Shown one piece after another: positions 1 to 7,574 of a stretch of 28,392 nt of DNA. The first letter of the stretch is position 1, and every line of letters starts with the position of its first letter. The stretch is taken from contig JBMSHD010000013.1 of assembly GCA_049416425.1 (NCBI GenBank), forward strand, positions 1 through 28,392, read 5' to 3'. A program made the position numbers and the translations under genes. Below the pieces are notes generated by a model that saw only the letters and a list, made by a program, of their open reading frames with translations, did no database searches and was not told where the DNA came from. This DNA is from JBMSHD01 sp049416425. GTDB taxonomy: Bacteria > Pseudomonadota > Gammaproteobacteria > Francisellales > Francisellaceae.

Positions 1-27
1 TCGTATGAACAATATGAATACAATAAT

Positions 28-54
28 GGGAAGTTATTTTGAGCGCGTTCCTAT
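28..54. repeat. 27-bp direct repeat, copy 1
   Basis: This stretch matches positions 367-393 in direct orientation at 25 of 27 positions; both begin GGGAAGTTATTTTG and end CGTTCCTAT. In the frame matching azlC copy 2 it would read ...NNGKLF, then a stop, then ARSY. It may therefore be a decayed piece of azlC coding sequence lying left of an insertion. A 27-bp target duplication would be unusually long, so a rearrangement is equally possible. Confidence 0.7.
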
Positions 55-366
55 GTATAAATTTTATATTTTATTTTATTTATTTTCTAAATATTTCTTA
101 TGAAGTTTCGTCAAATAATATTTTTATATGCTAACCTATGGTTAGGGATGTGTCTGAAATAAATTCCTTTTTCATTGCAAAGCATGACCAGGCGCAACAA
201 TCGTCATCATCGCTTGGCGATGATCCATGTGATTATCAGAAGCGTAGCAAAAAACGTATGTGCTTAGGCAAAAGCCGTCAGTAACATTGCCAATGTTACA
301 CTGACCACGTAGATTGCCGCCTGTCGCGTCAATGACGGGAAACAAGGTTGCACGGCGAGTATATAC
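55..366. other. Structured ~310 bp insert within azlC
   Basis: This segment lies between the two 27-bp direct repeats and holds no convincing gene. Its left part is very AT-rich. It contains a perfect 8-bp-stem hairpin at 206-224 (ATCATCGC, loop TTG, GCGATGAT). A longer hairpin at 277-305 has arms GTCAGTAACATT and AATGTTAC(AC)TGAC with a two-base bulge. At 312-338 is a motif running from GATTGCC to AATGACGG that resembles half of the palindromic element at 3014-3125. It could be a small non-autonomous mobile element or a composite of palindromic repeats. No transposase is seen and the exact ends are inferred. Confidence 0.4.
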
Positions 367-675
367 GGGAAGTTATTTTGCGCACGTTCCTATATTGTTG
401 CAATTATCTCAACGATATTCGGATATTTCTTTTTGAAACAATTGCACAGTCAATATATAACAATGTTATTTATGATTGTACTGCCCTTACATTTTGCCGC
501 ATTAACCGCTAAGAGGGCAAATGACAGGCTGGCGCTTGTCTCCACAGTGTCAGGCTTTGTTTTATTGCCTGTTATCAATATGCTTAACAGTGAGCTAGCA
601 TCATTGATTTTGCCAGTTTTCTTTGGGTTTGGTGTAGCATACGTGGGTAAACGATTTAAGAGGACAAGCTCATGA
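361..675 (+). pseudogene. azlC: AzlC-family exporter subunit, 3' part only
   Basis: AzlC forms, with AzlD, an inner-membrane pair that exports branched-chain amino acids and gives 4-azaleucine resistance. Only about the last 100 residues are present. The open frame starts upstream of the TTG at 433: it can be read from 361 as IYGKLFCARSYIV and continues into hydrophobic segments and a basic end (GKRFKR). Full AzlC proteins are about 230 residues, so the N-terminal half is missing or lies left of the insert at 55-366, possibly including positions 1-54. The stop overlaps the azlD start (ATGA-type), so it belonged to the same operon. Family assignment rests on membrane pattern and the azlD neighbour. 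A functional short protein from the TTG is possible but unlikely. Confidence 0.6.
367..393. repeat. 27-bp direct repeat, copy 2
   Basis: This copy lies inside the azlC-like reading frame, where it encodes GKLFCARSY without a stop, so it is probably the native copy. It matches positions 28-54 with two mismatches. Confidence 0.7.
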
Positions 676-1007
676 CATATCTATGCTTGGGTGTGGCGGC
701 TGTTATTAGTTATATAATGCGCGTAATACCTTTTTTTTCTGGGAAGTTATCAAGGTTGCAAGAGGGAAGCTTTCTCACCAGAGGTTTAGATTATAGCGTC
801 TGTTTTATTATTGGTGAGATTATCTATTCAGTAGCTTACCGCAACCAAAAAATAGATCAACTTATTGCACAATTTAACCTCAGCGATATATTCACCATCA
901 TTGCCATTGTTTTTTCATTTGCTGTTTGTGTTAAAACAGATTCGATCATGAAAAGTCTGGCAGCAAGTTTGGTATTATATGTCATATTATTAGGAGCGTG
1001 GCTATGA
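672..1007 (+). CDS. azlD: AzlD-family branched-chain amino acid exporter subunit
   Basis: This is the small subunit of the AzlCD amino-acid exporter in the inner membrane. The 111-residue product has the usual AzlD length and pattern: an N-terminal hydrophobic segment ending in a MRVIPFF motif (family: T-x-x-x-R-x-x-P), a middle segment, and two C-terminal hydrophobic segments. The start overlaps the azlC stop by 4 bp. Its own stop overlaps the next start (ATGA at 1004-1007), indicating translational coupling. Because azlC is broken, the exporter may not work unless another AzlC is supplied. The gene is AT-rich like the rest of this cluster. The family call is good; the substrate is unknown. 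Confidence 0.75.
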   Translation: MTYLCLGVAAVISYIMRVIPFFSGKLSRLQEGSFLTRGLDYSVCFIIGEIIYSVAYRNQKIDQLIAQFNLSDIFTIIAIVFSFAVCVKTDSIMKSLAASLVLYVILLGAWL

Positions 1008-2011
1008 TAAATATATTTGATACGACATTAAGAGATGGAGAGCAGTCAATTGGTTTTCTTATGAGTAAAAATCAAAAATTACAAATACTAGAAAAACTGT
1101 GTGAGATTGATGTATTTAATACTATTGAGCTCGGTATGCCAGTTGCATCAATAGAAGACCAGCAGGTTTTTTATGAAGCGAGTAGGATGAAGGTCAATAA
1201 AACGATTGCCGCACTATCTCGATTAAAGAGACAAGATATTATACTAACTGCTACATTATTAAATGACTTCTCACACTCTAGGATTCAATTGTTATGTATA
1301 GGATCTGAGCTTCACCTTAAGAAAAAAAGAAAGCTAACTTATCAAGAGGCGCTTAGGGAGTTAAATGATTCCTTACATTTGCTTAAAAACTTAGAGTTTT
1401 CGGGAACTGTCTCTTTGATCTTTGAGGATGCTTCAAGAGGCGAGCATACGTTTATATTTAGTCAAATTGACCTTGCTTTAAAATATGGTATACGGAATGT
1501 TGTTATTGCAGATACAGTTGGGTGTTTTTTGCCATATAAAGCGTTTGATTTTATTAAAAAAATAGTAAAGAATTACCCCCAGCTCAATATATCAGTGCAT
1601 TTTCATAATGATTTGGGATTGGCAACAGCAAATACGTTATGTGCAATTAAAGCGGGTGCTAAAGAAATACAGACTACGCTTGGTGGCATTGGTGAGCGTT
1701 GTGGTAATTGTCCTGTAGAAGAAGTTCTCGCATGTCTAAAATATGAAGAAAAGAAGAACAACTTTGATATTAAATCGGTTGTTAGTGCAATAGACTATAT
1801 GTATGACGTTCTTGGTAAGCAGATAGATGTAAGAAAACCCATTGTTGGCCAGCATGCTTTTGCTACATGTGCTGGAATACATCAAGATGGAATAAATAAA
1901 TGTCCAGAGATCTATGAATTTATGCATCCAGAAGTTTTTGGACGGCAAAGAAAATTTGTTAATAATCGATTGTCAAGTAATAAATTACAGGATACATCAT
2001 ATGTGTTATGA
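1004..2011 (+). CDS. Short LeuA-like (alkylmalate/homocitrate synthase) enzyme
   Basis: This is a DRE-TIM metallolyase, the family that condenses acetyl-CoA with a 2-oxo acid (2-isopropylmalate, citramalate and homocitrate synthases). The signature FDTTLRDGEQS is at residues 5-15. The metal-binding HFHND motif is followed by LGLATANT, and a GGIGERCGNCPVEEV block matches the GERxGN motif of isopropylmalate synthases. A QHAFATCAGIHQDG block follows. The protein has 335 residues, against about 510 for LeuA, so the C-terminal leucine-binding regulatory domain is absent. I chose the ATG at 1004 because AGGAG lies 7 bases upstream; a GTG at 998 is possible. The stop lies inside the rubredoxin gene, an 11-bp overlap. 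The 2-oxo acid used cannot be read from sequence. Confidence 0.8.
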   Translation: MINIFDTTLRDGEQSIGFLMSKNQKLQILEKLCEIDVFNTIELGMPVASIEDQQVFYEASRMKVNKTIAALSRLKRQDIILTATLLNDFSHSRIQLLCIGSELHLKKKRKLTYQEALRELNDSLHLLKNLEFSGTVSLIFEDASRGEHTFIFSQIDLALKYGIRNVVIADTVGCFLPYKAFDFIKKIVKNYPQLNISVHFHNDLGLATANTLCAIKAGAKEIQTTLGGIGERCGNCPVEEVLACLKYEEKKNNFDIKSVVSAIDYMYDVLGKQIDVRKPIVGQHAFATCAGIHQDGINKCPEIYEFMHPEVFGRQRKFVNNRLSSNKLQDTSYVL

Positions 2012-2159
2012 GTGTATAGTATGTGGATGGATTTATAATGAGGTGCGGGGCAGTCCTGAGCATAATATTTCCCCAGGGACAAAATTTGCAGACTTACCTT
2101 ACGAGTTTTTTTGTTTGGAGTGTTCTGCGGGTGTAGAGGCATTTGAGGAGTATTGTTAA
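2001..2159 (+). CDS. Rubredoxin
   Basis: This is a 52-residue iron-sulfur electron carrier with one Fe held by four cysteines. The two metal-binding knuckles are visible: C5-I-V-C8-G with WIYNE, and C38-L-E-C41. PGTKFADLP, the most conserved rubredoxin stretch, lies between them. An ATG at 2001 gives the canonical rubredoxin length; a longer frame from 1914 would add residues that match nothing in the family. It overlaps the LeuA-like gene by 11 bp and its TAA overlaps the next ATG (TAATG). It should pass electrons to an oxidoreductase, but none is visible in the window, so the partner is unknown. Confidence 0.88.
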   Translation: MCYECIVCGWIYNEVRGSPEHNISPGTKFADLPYEFFCLECSAGVEAFEEYC

Positions 2160-2656
2160 TGAAGACTAAACAATCCGCTGTAGCTGTGGTATTTTTTGAG
2201 CATAATAAAAGTATCTTGTTATTAAAAAGAAGTGGAAACTGTGTCCATTCTAACGAAGTATGCCTACCTGGTGGTGTTGTTGAAAGCGTTGATAAAGAGA
2301 GTTTACTTCAAACAGCTATACGTGAAACTTTTGAGGAGACTCATATACTACTATGTCCCAAACAGTGCATGTTGGCATTGCCAAAAGAAGAAACAAGTTA
2401 TGGAGCAAGCATTTCTCCCTATTTATTTAGGTATAAAAAAGATGCTGAAATTAATGTTAAACTAAACAAACATGAAGCTTCAGAGTACTTTTTTTTGCCT
2501 CGAGCCTATTTAACTCATGAGTTTTTCGGGGTGAATGCATCTGCTAAAAAACATAAGTTGTACTTGCAATACCAAGGGTTTTTCATATGGGGAGTTACGG
2601 CTACCATCTTAAGTAAACTGATTAGAGTCCATGATGAATTTAGTGAGCACTTTTAA
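2159..2656 (+). CDS. Nudix hydrolase, CoA pyrophosphatase-like
   Basis: Nudix enzymes cleave nucleoside diphosphates linked to another group. This 165-residue protein has a Nudix box at about residues 38-61: LPGG, then E47, then RETFEET, which supplies the metal-binding glutamates. The preceding KRSGN...H..EVCLPGG resembles the CoA-pyrophosphatase (NudL) motif RSxxLxxHxGxVxFPGG, so CoA or acyl-CoA is a reasonable substrate guess. The ATG at 2159 has GAGGAG 8 bases upstream. It is the last gene of the AT-rich azl operon. Next to an acyl-CoA-using synthase, a CoA-related role would fit, but this is inference. Confidence 0.75.
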   Translation: MKTKQSAVAVVFFEHNKSILLLKRSGNCVHSNEVCLPGGVVESVDKESLLQTAIRETFEETHILLCPKQCMLALPKEETSYGASISPYLFRYKKDAEINVKLNKHEASEYFFLPRAYLTHEFFGVNASAKKHKLYLQYQGFFIWGVTATILSKLIRVHDEFSEHF

Positions 2657-2726
2657 CGTTATTCGTTGAAAATACTTTTGAGCTATATTTGCAGGTATAG
2701 AACAACCCTGTCGAGAGGATATGATC

Positions 2727-2792
2727 ATGAAAGCTTCACTCTTTAATTTTCTCGTGTCTCAGCTGGGTAGTTTAACTGCCAGGCAAATCTGA
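2727..2792 (+). pseudogene. Possible transposase N-terminal stub
   Basis: A 21-codon frame begins at an ATG with AGGA 7 bases upstream and reads MKASLFNFLVSQLGSLTARQ before a TGA. The pattern resembles the start of some DDE transposases (F-x-x-L then LTxxQ), but this is weak. The stop falls where an IS6-type fragment on the other strand begins, so the frame looks cut off by a junction at about 2787-2792. Confidence 0.25.
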
Positions 2793-2897
2793 CACTAAAA
2801 CTCTGGGTGCAGGATAGTCCCCCAACAGCCGGCTTAGAAAACGAATTGCTGCCTTTTTATTGCGGCGCTTCTGCACAAAAATATCTAACTCCAATCC
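2787..2897 (-). pseudogene. IS6-family transposase fragment
   Basis: Read on the minus strand, this gives about 37 residues without a stop: GLELDIFVQKRRNKKAA, then IRFLSRLLGDYPAPRVLVSD. This is the conserved core of IS6/IS26-family DDE transposases, where ELDILVQKRRNKKAA leads to RVIVTDKL around the second catalytic aspartate. Both flanks lose the homology at once, so only the core of an old IS copy remains. The family call is made from memory of the motif, with no search. Confidence 0.7.
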
Positions 2898-3013
2898 ATA
2901 GAAGGATACCGGTAGTAGATGTTGAGATTAGTATACAAAATACTTAGAACTTTGCTGAAAACTCCCCAAAATTTTGGCATTGCTGTTATGGACATGGTAT
3001 AAAGGGCAATTTG

Positions 3014-3125
3014 CCATCCATGGACAGCTTTGTCCTGGATTACCGCGCCGTCCTGGCTCGTAATGACGTTGTCAGACGTCGTCATTGTTGACAAGGAAGT
3101 CAGCAATCCAGTTTACCATGGATGG
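3014..3125. repeat. Palindromic (REP-like) element
   Basis: This is an imperfect palindrome of about 112 bp. Outer arms are CCATCCATGG (3014-3023) and CCATGGATGG (3116-3125). Inner arms include CTGGATT near 3034 with AATCCAG near 3105, and AATGACG (3062-3068) with CGTCATT (3080-3086). The GGATT...AATGACG composition is typical of dispersed intergenic palindromes in proteobacteria. A related half motif is at 312-338. It lies just past the broken 3' end of the gene at 3168-3716. Confidence 0.65.
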
Positions 3126-3167
3126 TTACCCTTACGATTTCAATGACAATACATTGAAATCACTGCC

Positions 3168-3716
3168 TCAAGAGGCAATTATTAAAAATGGGGAGTTTTC
3201 AGAAAGCTTATCAAATTTGCTATACGCACTGATAGGCGGAAGCATGAAGGCAGTTCGGGCGCCTGAAGACGTTTTTAAAATTCCATTTGGCGCAAATTGG
3301 GTGTTGTGATTCATTGTTATTGCCGTTTTGGGAAAGATATCCCCAGGCTTGTATAGTTCATAGGGTATGGTGATTTTATTCTGAGGAAGATCTATGAAAA
3401 GCTCCATAGTCTTCTCCAACAGCATCGACAAGGGAGCTCCCCTTGAGACATAAGAGAAATCCGATTTTAACGTAAGCGGCAGATCATGTGAGCATATTCT
3501 TGTCATTTGACCACGATTAGTTGGCAAGAAGCTGCTTATTGTATCACCTTTGAGCACACCATACGGATAATAGGCAATATAAAGTGGAAAAGAGTCATCG
3601 GGTGATATCTCATCAACTATCCTTGCAAATTCAGGCTCAACAGCATGCACTCTGTCCCTGACACCTTGCCAATTGGTTTTAAATAAACCTCTTTTTTCGT
3701 CAATGGTTGAATACAT
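3168..3716 (-). CDS. Unknown protein, possibly 3'-truncated
   Basis: I do not recognise this 182-residue frame. It starts MYSTIDEKRGLFKTNWQGVR and has no signal peptide, membrane segment or known motif. The composition is that of a soluble protein, with several PYG/PNG turns. The frame stops about 45 bp before the palindromic element at 3014-3125, and the last few residues (FLIIAS) look unrelated, so the original C-terminus may have been lost. GAGAG lies 5 bases before the ATG at 3716. It sits between IS debris and serS. It may be an orphan accessory gene or a remnant. Confidence 0.4.
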   Translation of the reverse strand: MYSTIDEKRGLFKTNWQGVRDRVHAVEPEFARIVDEISPDDSFPLYIAYYPYGVLKGDTISSFLPTNRGQMTRICSHDLPLTLKSDFSYVSRGAPLSMLLEKTMELFIDLPQNKITIPYELYKPGDIFPKTAITMNHNTQFAPNGILKTSSGARTAFMLPPISAYSKFDKLSENSPFLIIAS

Positions 3717-3804
3717 ATCACTCTCACCCTGTGGCCATCAAAACTTTGGCATTATTACATCGATGTATTATATTAAATTGGATCTCCAGCAAGGTCAAAT
3801 TTAA

Positions 3805-4032
3805 TCGGTTCCACACCGTGATTTTGGGAAATATGTCCAAAAACGCAGTGCAGATCTCTTGTCTGAACAGAAAGATTCTGGGACAATATCTCCATCACTA
3901 AAAATAGCCGACGTGTATCGACACATTAGCCTATTTGAAGAAGGGCTCACGTTTATCGGTATACCCATACACACTGTATATAGAATAGTCGGGAAAGCCC
4001 AACACTCGAATGACAGGATTGAAAACAAATGA
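3805..4032 (+). pseudogene. Unknown coding remnant upstream of serS
   Basis: An open frame of about 75 codons lacks a good start; the first possible one is a TTG at 3859. It ends at a TGA overlapping the serS ATG. It reads DFGKYVQKRSADLLSEQ, continues with SLKIADVYRHISLFEEG, and ends SNDRIENK, which looks like real protein in composition. An ATG-initiated frame from 3707 runs in another phase and ends LNWISSKVKFNRFHTV near 3820, where the second could continue it. One frameshifted gene at about 3707-4032 is therefore possible. The family is not recognised. Confidence 0.3.
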
Positions 4033-5315
4033 TAGACGCCAAATTACTAAGAACCGATATTAAAAACATCGCCGAAATACTAGCCACTCGTGGCTATAAA
4101 CTGGATATCGAGCGATTTGAAAAGCTTGAACATGAACGCAAGATTCTGCAGGAGTCTACGCAAAAACTTCAGGCTGATCGCAATGAGCAATCCAAGAAAA
4201 TCGGTATGCTAAAGGCCAAAGGACAGGATAGCACGGAAATCATGCAAACCGTCGCCACCATCGCTGACAAACTAAAGGATGCTGAAGAGCGGCTCAAAAA
4301 CCTGCAACATGAATTAAGTAACATGGTCGCCGAGATGCCGAATCTGCCAGCCGAAGGCACACCGATTGGCAAGGATGAGAATGACAACATCGAGATCAGA
4401 CGCTGGGGTGAGCCTCGTCGATTTGATTTTGAGATTAAGGATCATGTCGATGTCGGTGAAAATCTGACTCAGATGGATTTCAAACTGGCCGCCAAGCTAA
4501 CCGGCAGTCGTTTTGTGGTTTTGAGAGATAAGATTGCCCGACTGCACCGCGCCCTTATTCAATTTATGCTCAACACCCATACCGAAAGCCATGGCTATCA
4601 AGAGGTCTATGTTCCCTACATGGTCAATAAAGACTCGCTGTTTGGTACCGGTCAGCTACCTAAATTTTCAGAAGATCTGTTTAACTTAAGTGGTGAATTT
4701 GAATACAGCCTCATTCCAACGGCCGAGGTGCCATTGACGAATATGGTCAGAGACGAGATCATAGAAGCCGAGAGTCTGCCTTTGCGCTTTAGCGCTCACA
4801 CCCCTTGTTTTAGAAGTGAAGCAGGCTCCTATGGCCGCGATACCAGAGGCATGATTCGCCAACATCAATTTGAAAAAGTCGAGCTTGTGCACATCTGTCA
4901 TCCCGATGAAGGCTTGAATGAGCTTGAAGTCCTGACTCGACATGCCGAGACCATCTTACAAAAGCTTGATCTGCCCTATCGTGTTATCCAGCTTTGTACC
5001 GGTGATATGGGCTTTGGAGCGCGCAAAACCTATGATCTTGAGGTCTGGATTCCCTCTCAAAACACCTACAGAGAAATCTCGTCCTGCAGCTGGTGTGGCG
5101 ATTTTCAGACCAGAAGAATGCAGGCCAGGTTTAAGTCCAAAACCATGAAAAAACCCGAGCTGGTTCACAGCTTAAACGGCTCGGGACTTGCCGTCGGTCG
5201 CACCCTGGTCGCCATCTTAGAAAACTACCAGCAAGCAGATGGTTCCGTGCTGATTCCAGAGGCTTTAAGACCCTATATGAACGGGCTTGAGCACATCACG
5301 CCCACTACAAAGTGA
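4029..5315 (+). CDS. serS: Seryl-tRNA synthetase
   Basis: This cytosolic class II synthetase charges tRNA-Ser (and tRNA-Sec) with serine using ATP. The 428-residue length is standard. The N-terminal ~110 residues form the long antiparallel coiled-coil arm that grips the tRNA. The catalytic domain follows: motif 2 FRSEAGSYGRDTRGMIRQHQF, the serine-site region LIPTAEVPLTN, ELSSCS-like REISSCSWCGDFQTRR, and motif 3 GSGLAVGRTLVAILENYQ. AGGA lies 10 bases before the ATG. The upstream region is decayed DNA with no obvious promoter. Confidence is very high. Confidence 0.98.
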   Translation: MIDAKLLRTDIKNIAEILATRGYKLDIERFEKLEHERKILQESTQKLQADRNEQSKKIGMLKAKGQDSTEIMQTVATIADKLKDAEERLKNLQHELSNMVAEMPNLPAEGTPIGKDENDNIEIRRWGEPRRFDFEIKDHVDVGENLTQMDFKLAAKLTGSRFVVLRDKIARLHRALIQFMLNTHTESHGYQEVYVPYMVNKDSLFGTGQLPKFSEDLFNLSGEFEYSLIPTAEVPLTNMVRDEIIEAESLPLRFSAHTPCFRSEAGSYGRDTRGMIRQHQFEKVELVHICHPDEGLNELEVLTRHAETILQKLDLPYRVIQLCTGDMGFGARKTYDLEVWIPSQNTYREISSCSWCGDFQTRRMQARFKSKTMKKPELVHSLNGSGLAVGRTLVAILENYQQADGSVLIPEALRPYMNGLEHITPTTK

Positions 5316-5399
5316 TAAAAATAAAAAAAGCATTGCCTCGGTTGGTAAGAGCCGATACCATAATCCAATCTTTATATCTAATGAAGTTCATAAAGCAAC

Positions 5400-6878
5400 A
5401 TGCAGCTTGATTATCAGACACTTGAGGCGTTGAGGCAAAATCATCCAAGCTGGCGGCTTCTTGCCAGCCCACACGCCCCCTTAATCGCCAGTTTCTTAAA
5501 TCGCATATTCATTGAACCCAATGTCAGAGTGATGTCTGAGGCCGATCTTATGGAAGCCTTAGAAGATGAACTTTTTGAACTAAGAGAGCTGGGAACAGAT
5601 CGATTTCCAAAACCCGCCCGAGACTATCTCAATGACTGGGCCGCCACAGAAAAAGGATGGCTTAGAAAATTCTATCGCCAAGGCTCCGATGAGGCCTTTT
5701 TTGACCTGATGCCAGCCACAGAAAAGGCCATATCCTGGCTATCCTCTTTAAGTGAACGCAGTTTTGTCGGCACGGAATCAAGACTTTTGATGCTGTTTGA
5801 GCTGTTGAAACAGATAAGCAAAGGCAGCACAATCGATCCTGAAATCCGGCTAGATGAGCTTAAAAAACAGAAAGAAGCCATAGACCATGAGATTGCACAA
5901 GTCATGCTTGGACACGTCGAAACCTTAGATGATACGGCACTCAAAGACCGCTTTATGCAATTTAATCAACAGGCTCGAGAACTTTTATCTGATTTTCGCC
6001 AGGTTGAGCATAATTTCAGAGCACTCGATCGCAATGTGCGTGAGCGCATTGCCCTGTGGGATGGCGGCAAAGGACAGCTACTTGAAACCATTATGGGAGA
6101 ACGAGACGCCATTGCCGACTCCGACCAAGGAGCCAGTTTCAAAGCATTCTGGGATTTTCTGATGTCCTCGAGCCGCCAGGAGGAATTCAGTCAGCTTCTG
6201 GCTGAAGTACTTGAACTTTCCGCCGTTAAAGACTTATCTCCAGATCGGAGACTGTCGCGTATTCATTATGACTGGCTTGAGGCCGGAGAGCACACGCAAC
6301 GAACGGTGGCACAGCTGTCTTCCCAATTACGACGATTTCTCGATGACCAGGCCTGGCTTGAAAATCGCCGCATCATGGATCTGTTACATGGTATTGAGTC
6401 CTCTACGCTTTCATTACGGGAGGCCCTGTTCTCATCGGAAGTTTCAAATGAATTTATGCGCCTGGATTGCCCATCTGCCGACATTGAACTGCCAATGGAG
6501 CGTGCGCTTTATCGTCCACCGCTTAAAAACAAAATCAACAGCATCAAACTTGAATATGGTGATGATGACATTGATACCGAAGCCCTCTTCTCTCAGGTCA
6601 ATATCGATAAGGCTGCCATCGCCCAGCACATCCGCCAATCGCTGCAGACACAAAGCCAGATTACATTACAGCAATTGTGTCAAAGCCGTCCTCTGACTCA
6701 GGGGCTTGCCGAGCTTGTGGCCTATCTTGAGCTGTCAACCGATGATCAAAACAGTCGTTTTCATATTATTATCGATGATGATCAAGAAGATGAAATTTCC
6801 TGGTGTTGTCTCGACAATAAACAAAATGAGATCATGAGAACGGCGACAATCCCAAGAGTAATCTATTTGACAAATTAG
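5400..6878 (+). CDS. jetA: JetA / MksF, kleisin-like subunit (DUF3375) of Wadjet
   Basis: This is the first gene of a Wadjet type I (MksFEBG) operon. JetA is the kleisin-type subunit that bridges the heads of the JetC SMC-like dimer; with JetB it forms the loop-extruding complex that senses closed circular DNA. The 492-residue product matches DUF3375 in length and pattern. It opens LDYQTLEALRQNHPSWRLL, has SPHAPLIASFL and RKFYRQGSDE in the first 110 residues, and a helical middle rich in D/E/K/Q. The C-terminus ends IPRVIYL. The start is the first ATG of the frame and lacks a strong ribosome binding site. A 60-bp gap follows before jetB. The call rests on overall pattern plus the three diagnostic genes after it. 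Confidence 0.88.
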   Translation: MQLDYQTLEALRQNHPSWRLLASPHAPLIASFLNRIFIEPNVRVMSEADLMEALEDELFELRELGTDRFPKPARDYLNDWAATEKGWLRKFYRQGSDEAFFDLMPATEKAISWLSSLSERSFVGTESRLLMLFELLKQISKGSTIDPEIRLDELKKQKEAIDHEIAQVMLGHVETLDDTALKDRFMQFNQQARELLSDFRQVEHNFRALDRNVRERIALWDGGKGQLLETIMGERDAIADSDQGASFKAFWDFLMSSSRQEEFSQLLAEVLELSAVKDLSPDRRLSRIHYDWLEAGEHTQRTVAQLSSQLRRFLDDQAWLENRRIMDLLHGIESSTLSLREALFSSEVSNEFMRLDCPSADIELPMERALYRPPLKNKINSIKLEYGDDDIDTEALFSQVNIDKAAIAQHIRQSLQTQSQITLQQLCQSRPLTQGLAELVAYLELSTDDQNSRFHIIIDDDQEDEISWCCLDNKQNEIMRTATIPRVIYLTN

Positions 6879-6938
6879 ATAAAACCCACACGATCAGAGA
6901 TTCAATAACTCTTTAAATAAAGCATTAAAAGGAAAAAT

Positions 6939-7574
6939 ATGACCAGCGAAACCGATATTGATCCCATACAGGACGAGTCAGAATCAACGACAGATATCTC
7001 ACCACTGGTGATCCATCTGTTGAAAGGCGTGCTTTATCAGGAAAATGACGGCAAGAAATGGCAAACGCTCTTGGCTTTGCAGTCACAGCTTCGCGACTAT
7101 ATAGCCGTGCTTGGGCTTGAACTTATGCTTGATGAGGCCGAAGGCTATGCATTTTTGCGTACGCTTGAAACCGAAGATAATAATACTATGAGCAAACCCA
7201 GGCTTATGATCAGAAGGCCACTTTCATTCCCGGTGAGCCTGCTTATCGCCCTGCTGCGAAAAAAGTTGGCCGAATTTGACGCCTCCGGCAGTGATACCCG
7301 CCTTATTTTAAGCAGAGAAGACATCGTTGAACTCTATAGCGTATTTCTGCCAAACAGTAGCAATGAAGCCCGCCTCAGTGACCAGATAGAAAAATATATT
7401 AACAAGGTCATCGAGCTCGGTTTTCTCTACAAATTAAAAACGGGCGGCTCAAGCAGAGAGTCGCGTTTTGAAGTCAAACGCATTATCAAAGCCTATGTTG
7501 ATGCCCAATGGCTATCAGAGCTTGATGGAAAATTAGCAGAATACCGAAAATATCTGGAGAACAAGAAATCATGA
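6939..7574 (+). CDS. jetB: JetB / MksE subunit (DUF4194) of Wadjet
   Basis: JetB is the KITE-type winged-helix subunit that binds the JetA kleisin in the Wadjet/Mks condensin complex. The 211-residue protein has the DUF4194 pattern: an acidic N-terminus, LIHLLKGVLYQEN, a central LMIRRPLSFPVSLLIALLRKKL block, and a C-terminal FEVKRIIKAYVDAQWL helix. AAGGA lies 5 bases before the ATG. Its stop overlaps the jetC start (ATGA at 7571-7574), so the two are translated together. Confidence 0.9.
   Translation: MTSETDIDPIQDESESTTDISPLVIHLLKGVLYQENDGKKWQTLLALQSQLRDYIAVLGLELMLDEAEGYAFLRTLETEDNNTMSKPRLMIRRPLSFPVSLLIALLRKKLAEFDASGSDTRLILSREDIVELYSVFLPNSSNEARLSDQIEKYINKVIELGFLYKLKTGGSSRESRFEVKRIIKAYVDAQWLSELDGKLAEYRKYLENKKS

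Noticed and set aside
1004..2011. Calling the synthase leuA proper
   Set aside because: It is ~335 residues with no C-terminal regulatory domain, and no other leucine genes are present.
2885..3106. 73-codon minus-strand frame across the palindrome
   Set aside because: It spans the repeat element and the border of the IS6 fragment, with a composition typical of translated repeats.
3801..4028. 75-codon minus-strand frame opposite the serS upstream region
   Set aside because: It is antisense to a better coding-like plus-strand frame ending at the serS start, and it shows no motif.
5316..5399. Possible terminator after serS
   Set aside because: Only a four-base stem (TCGG/CCGA) without a T-run could be drawn.
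6211..6696. 161-codon plus-strand frame inside jetA
   Set aside because: It is an out-of-phase shadow of DUF3375 with no start signal and atypical composition.
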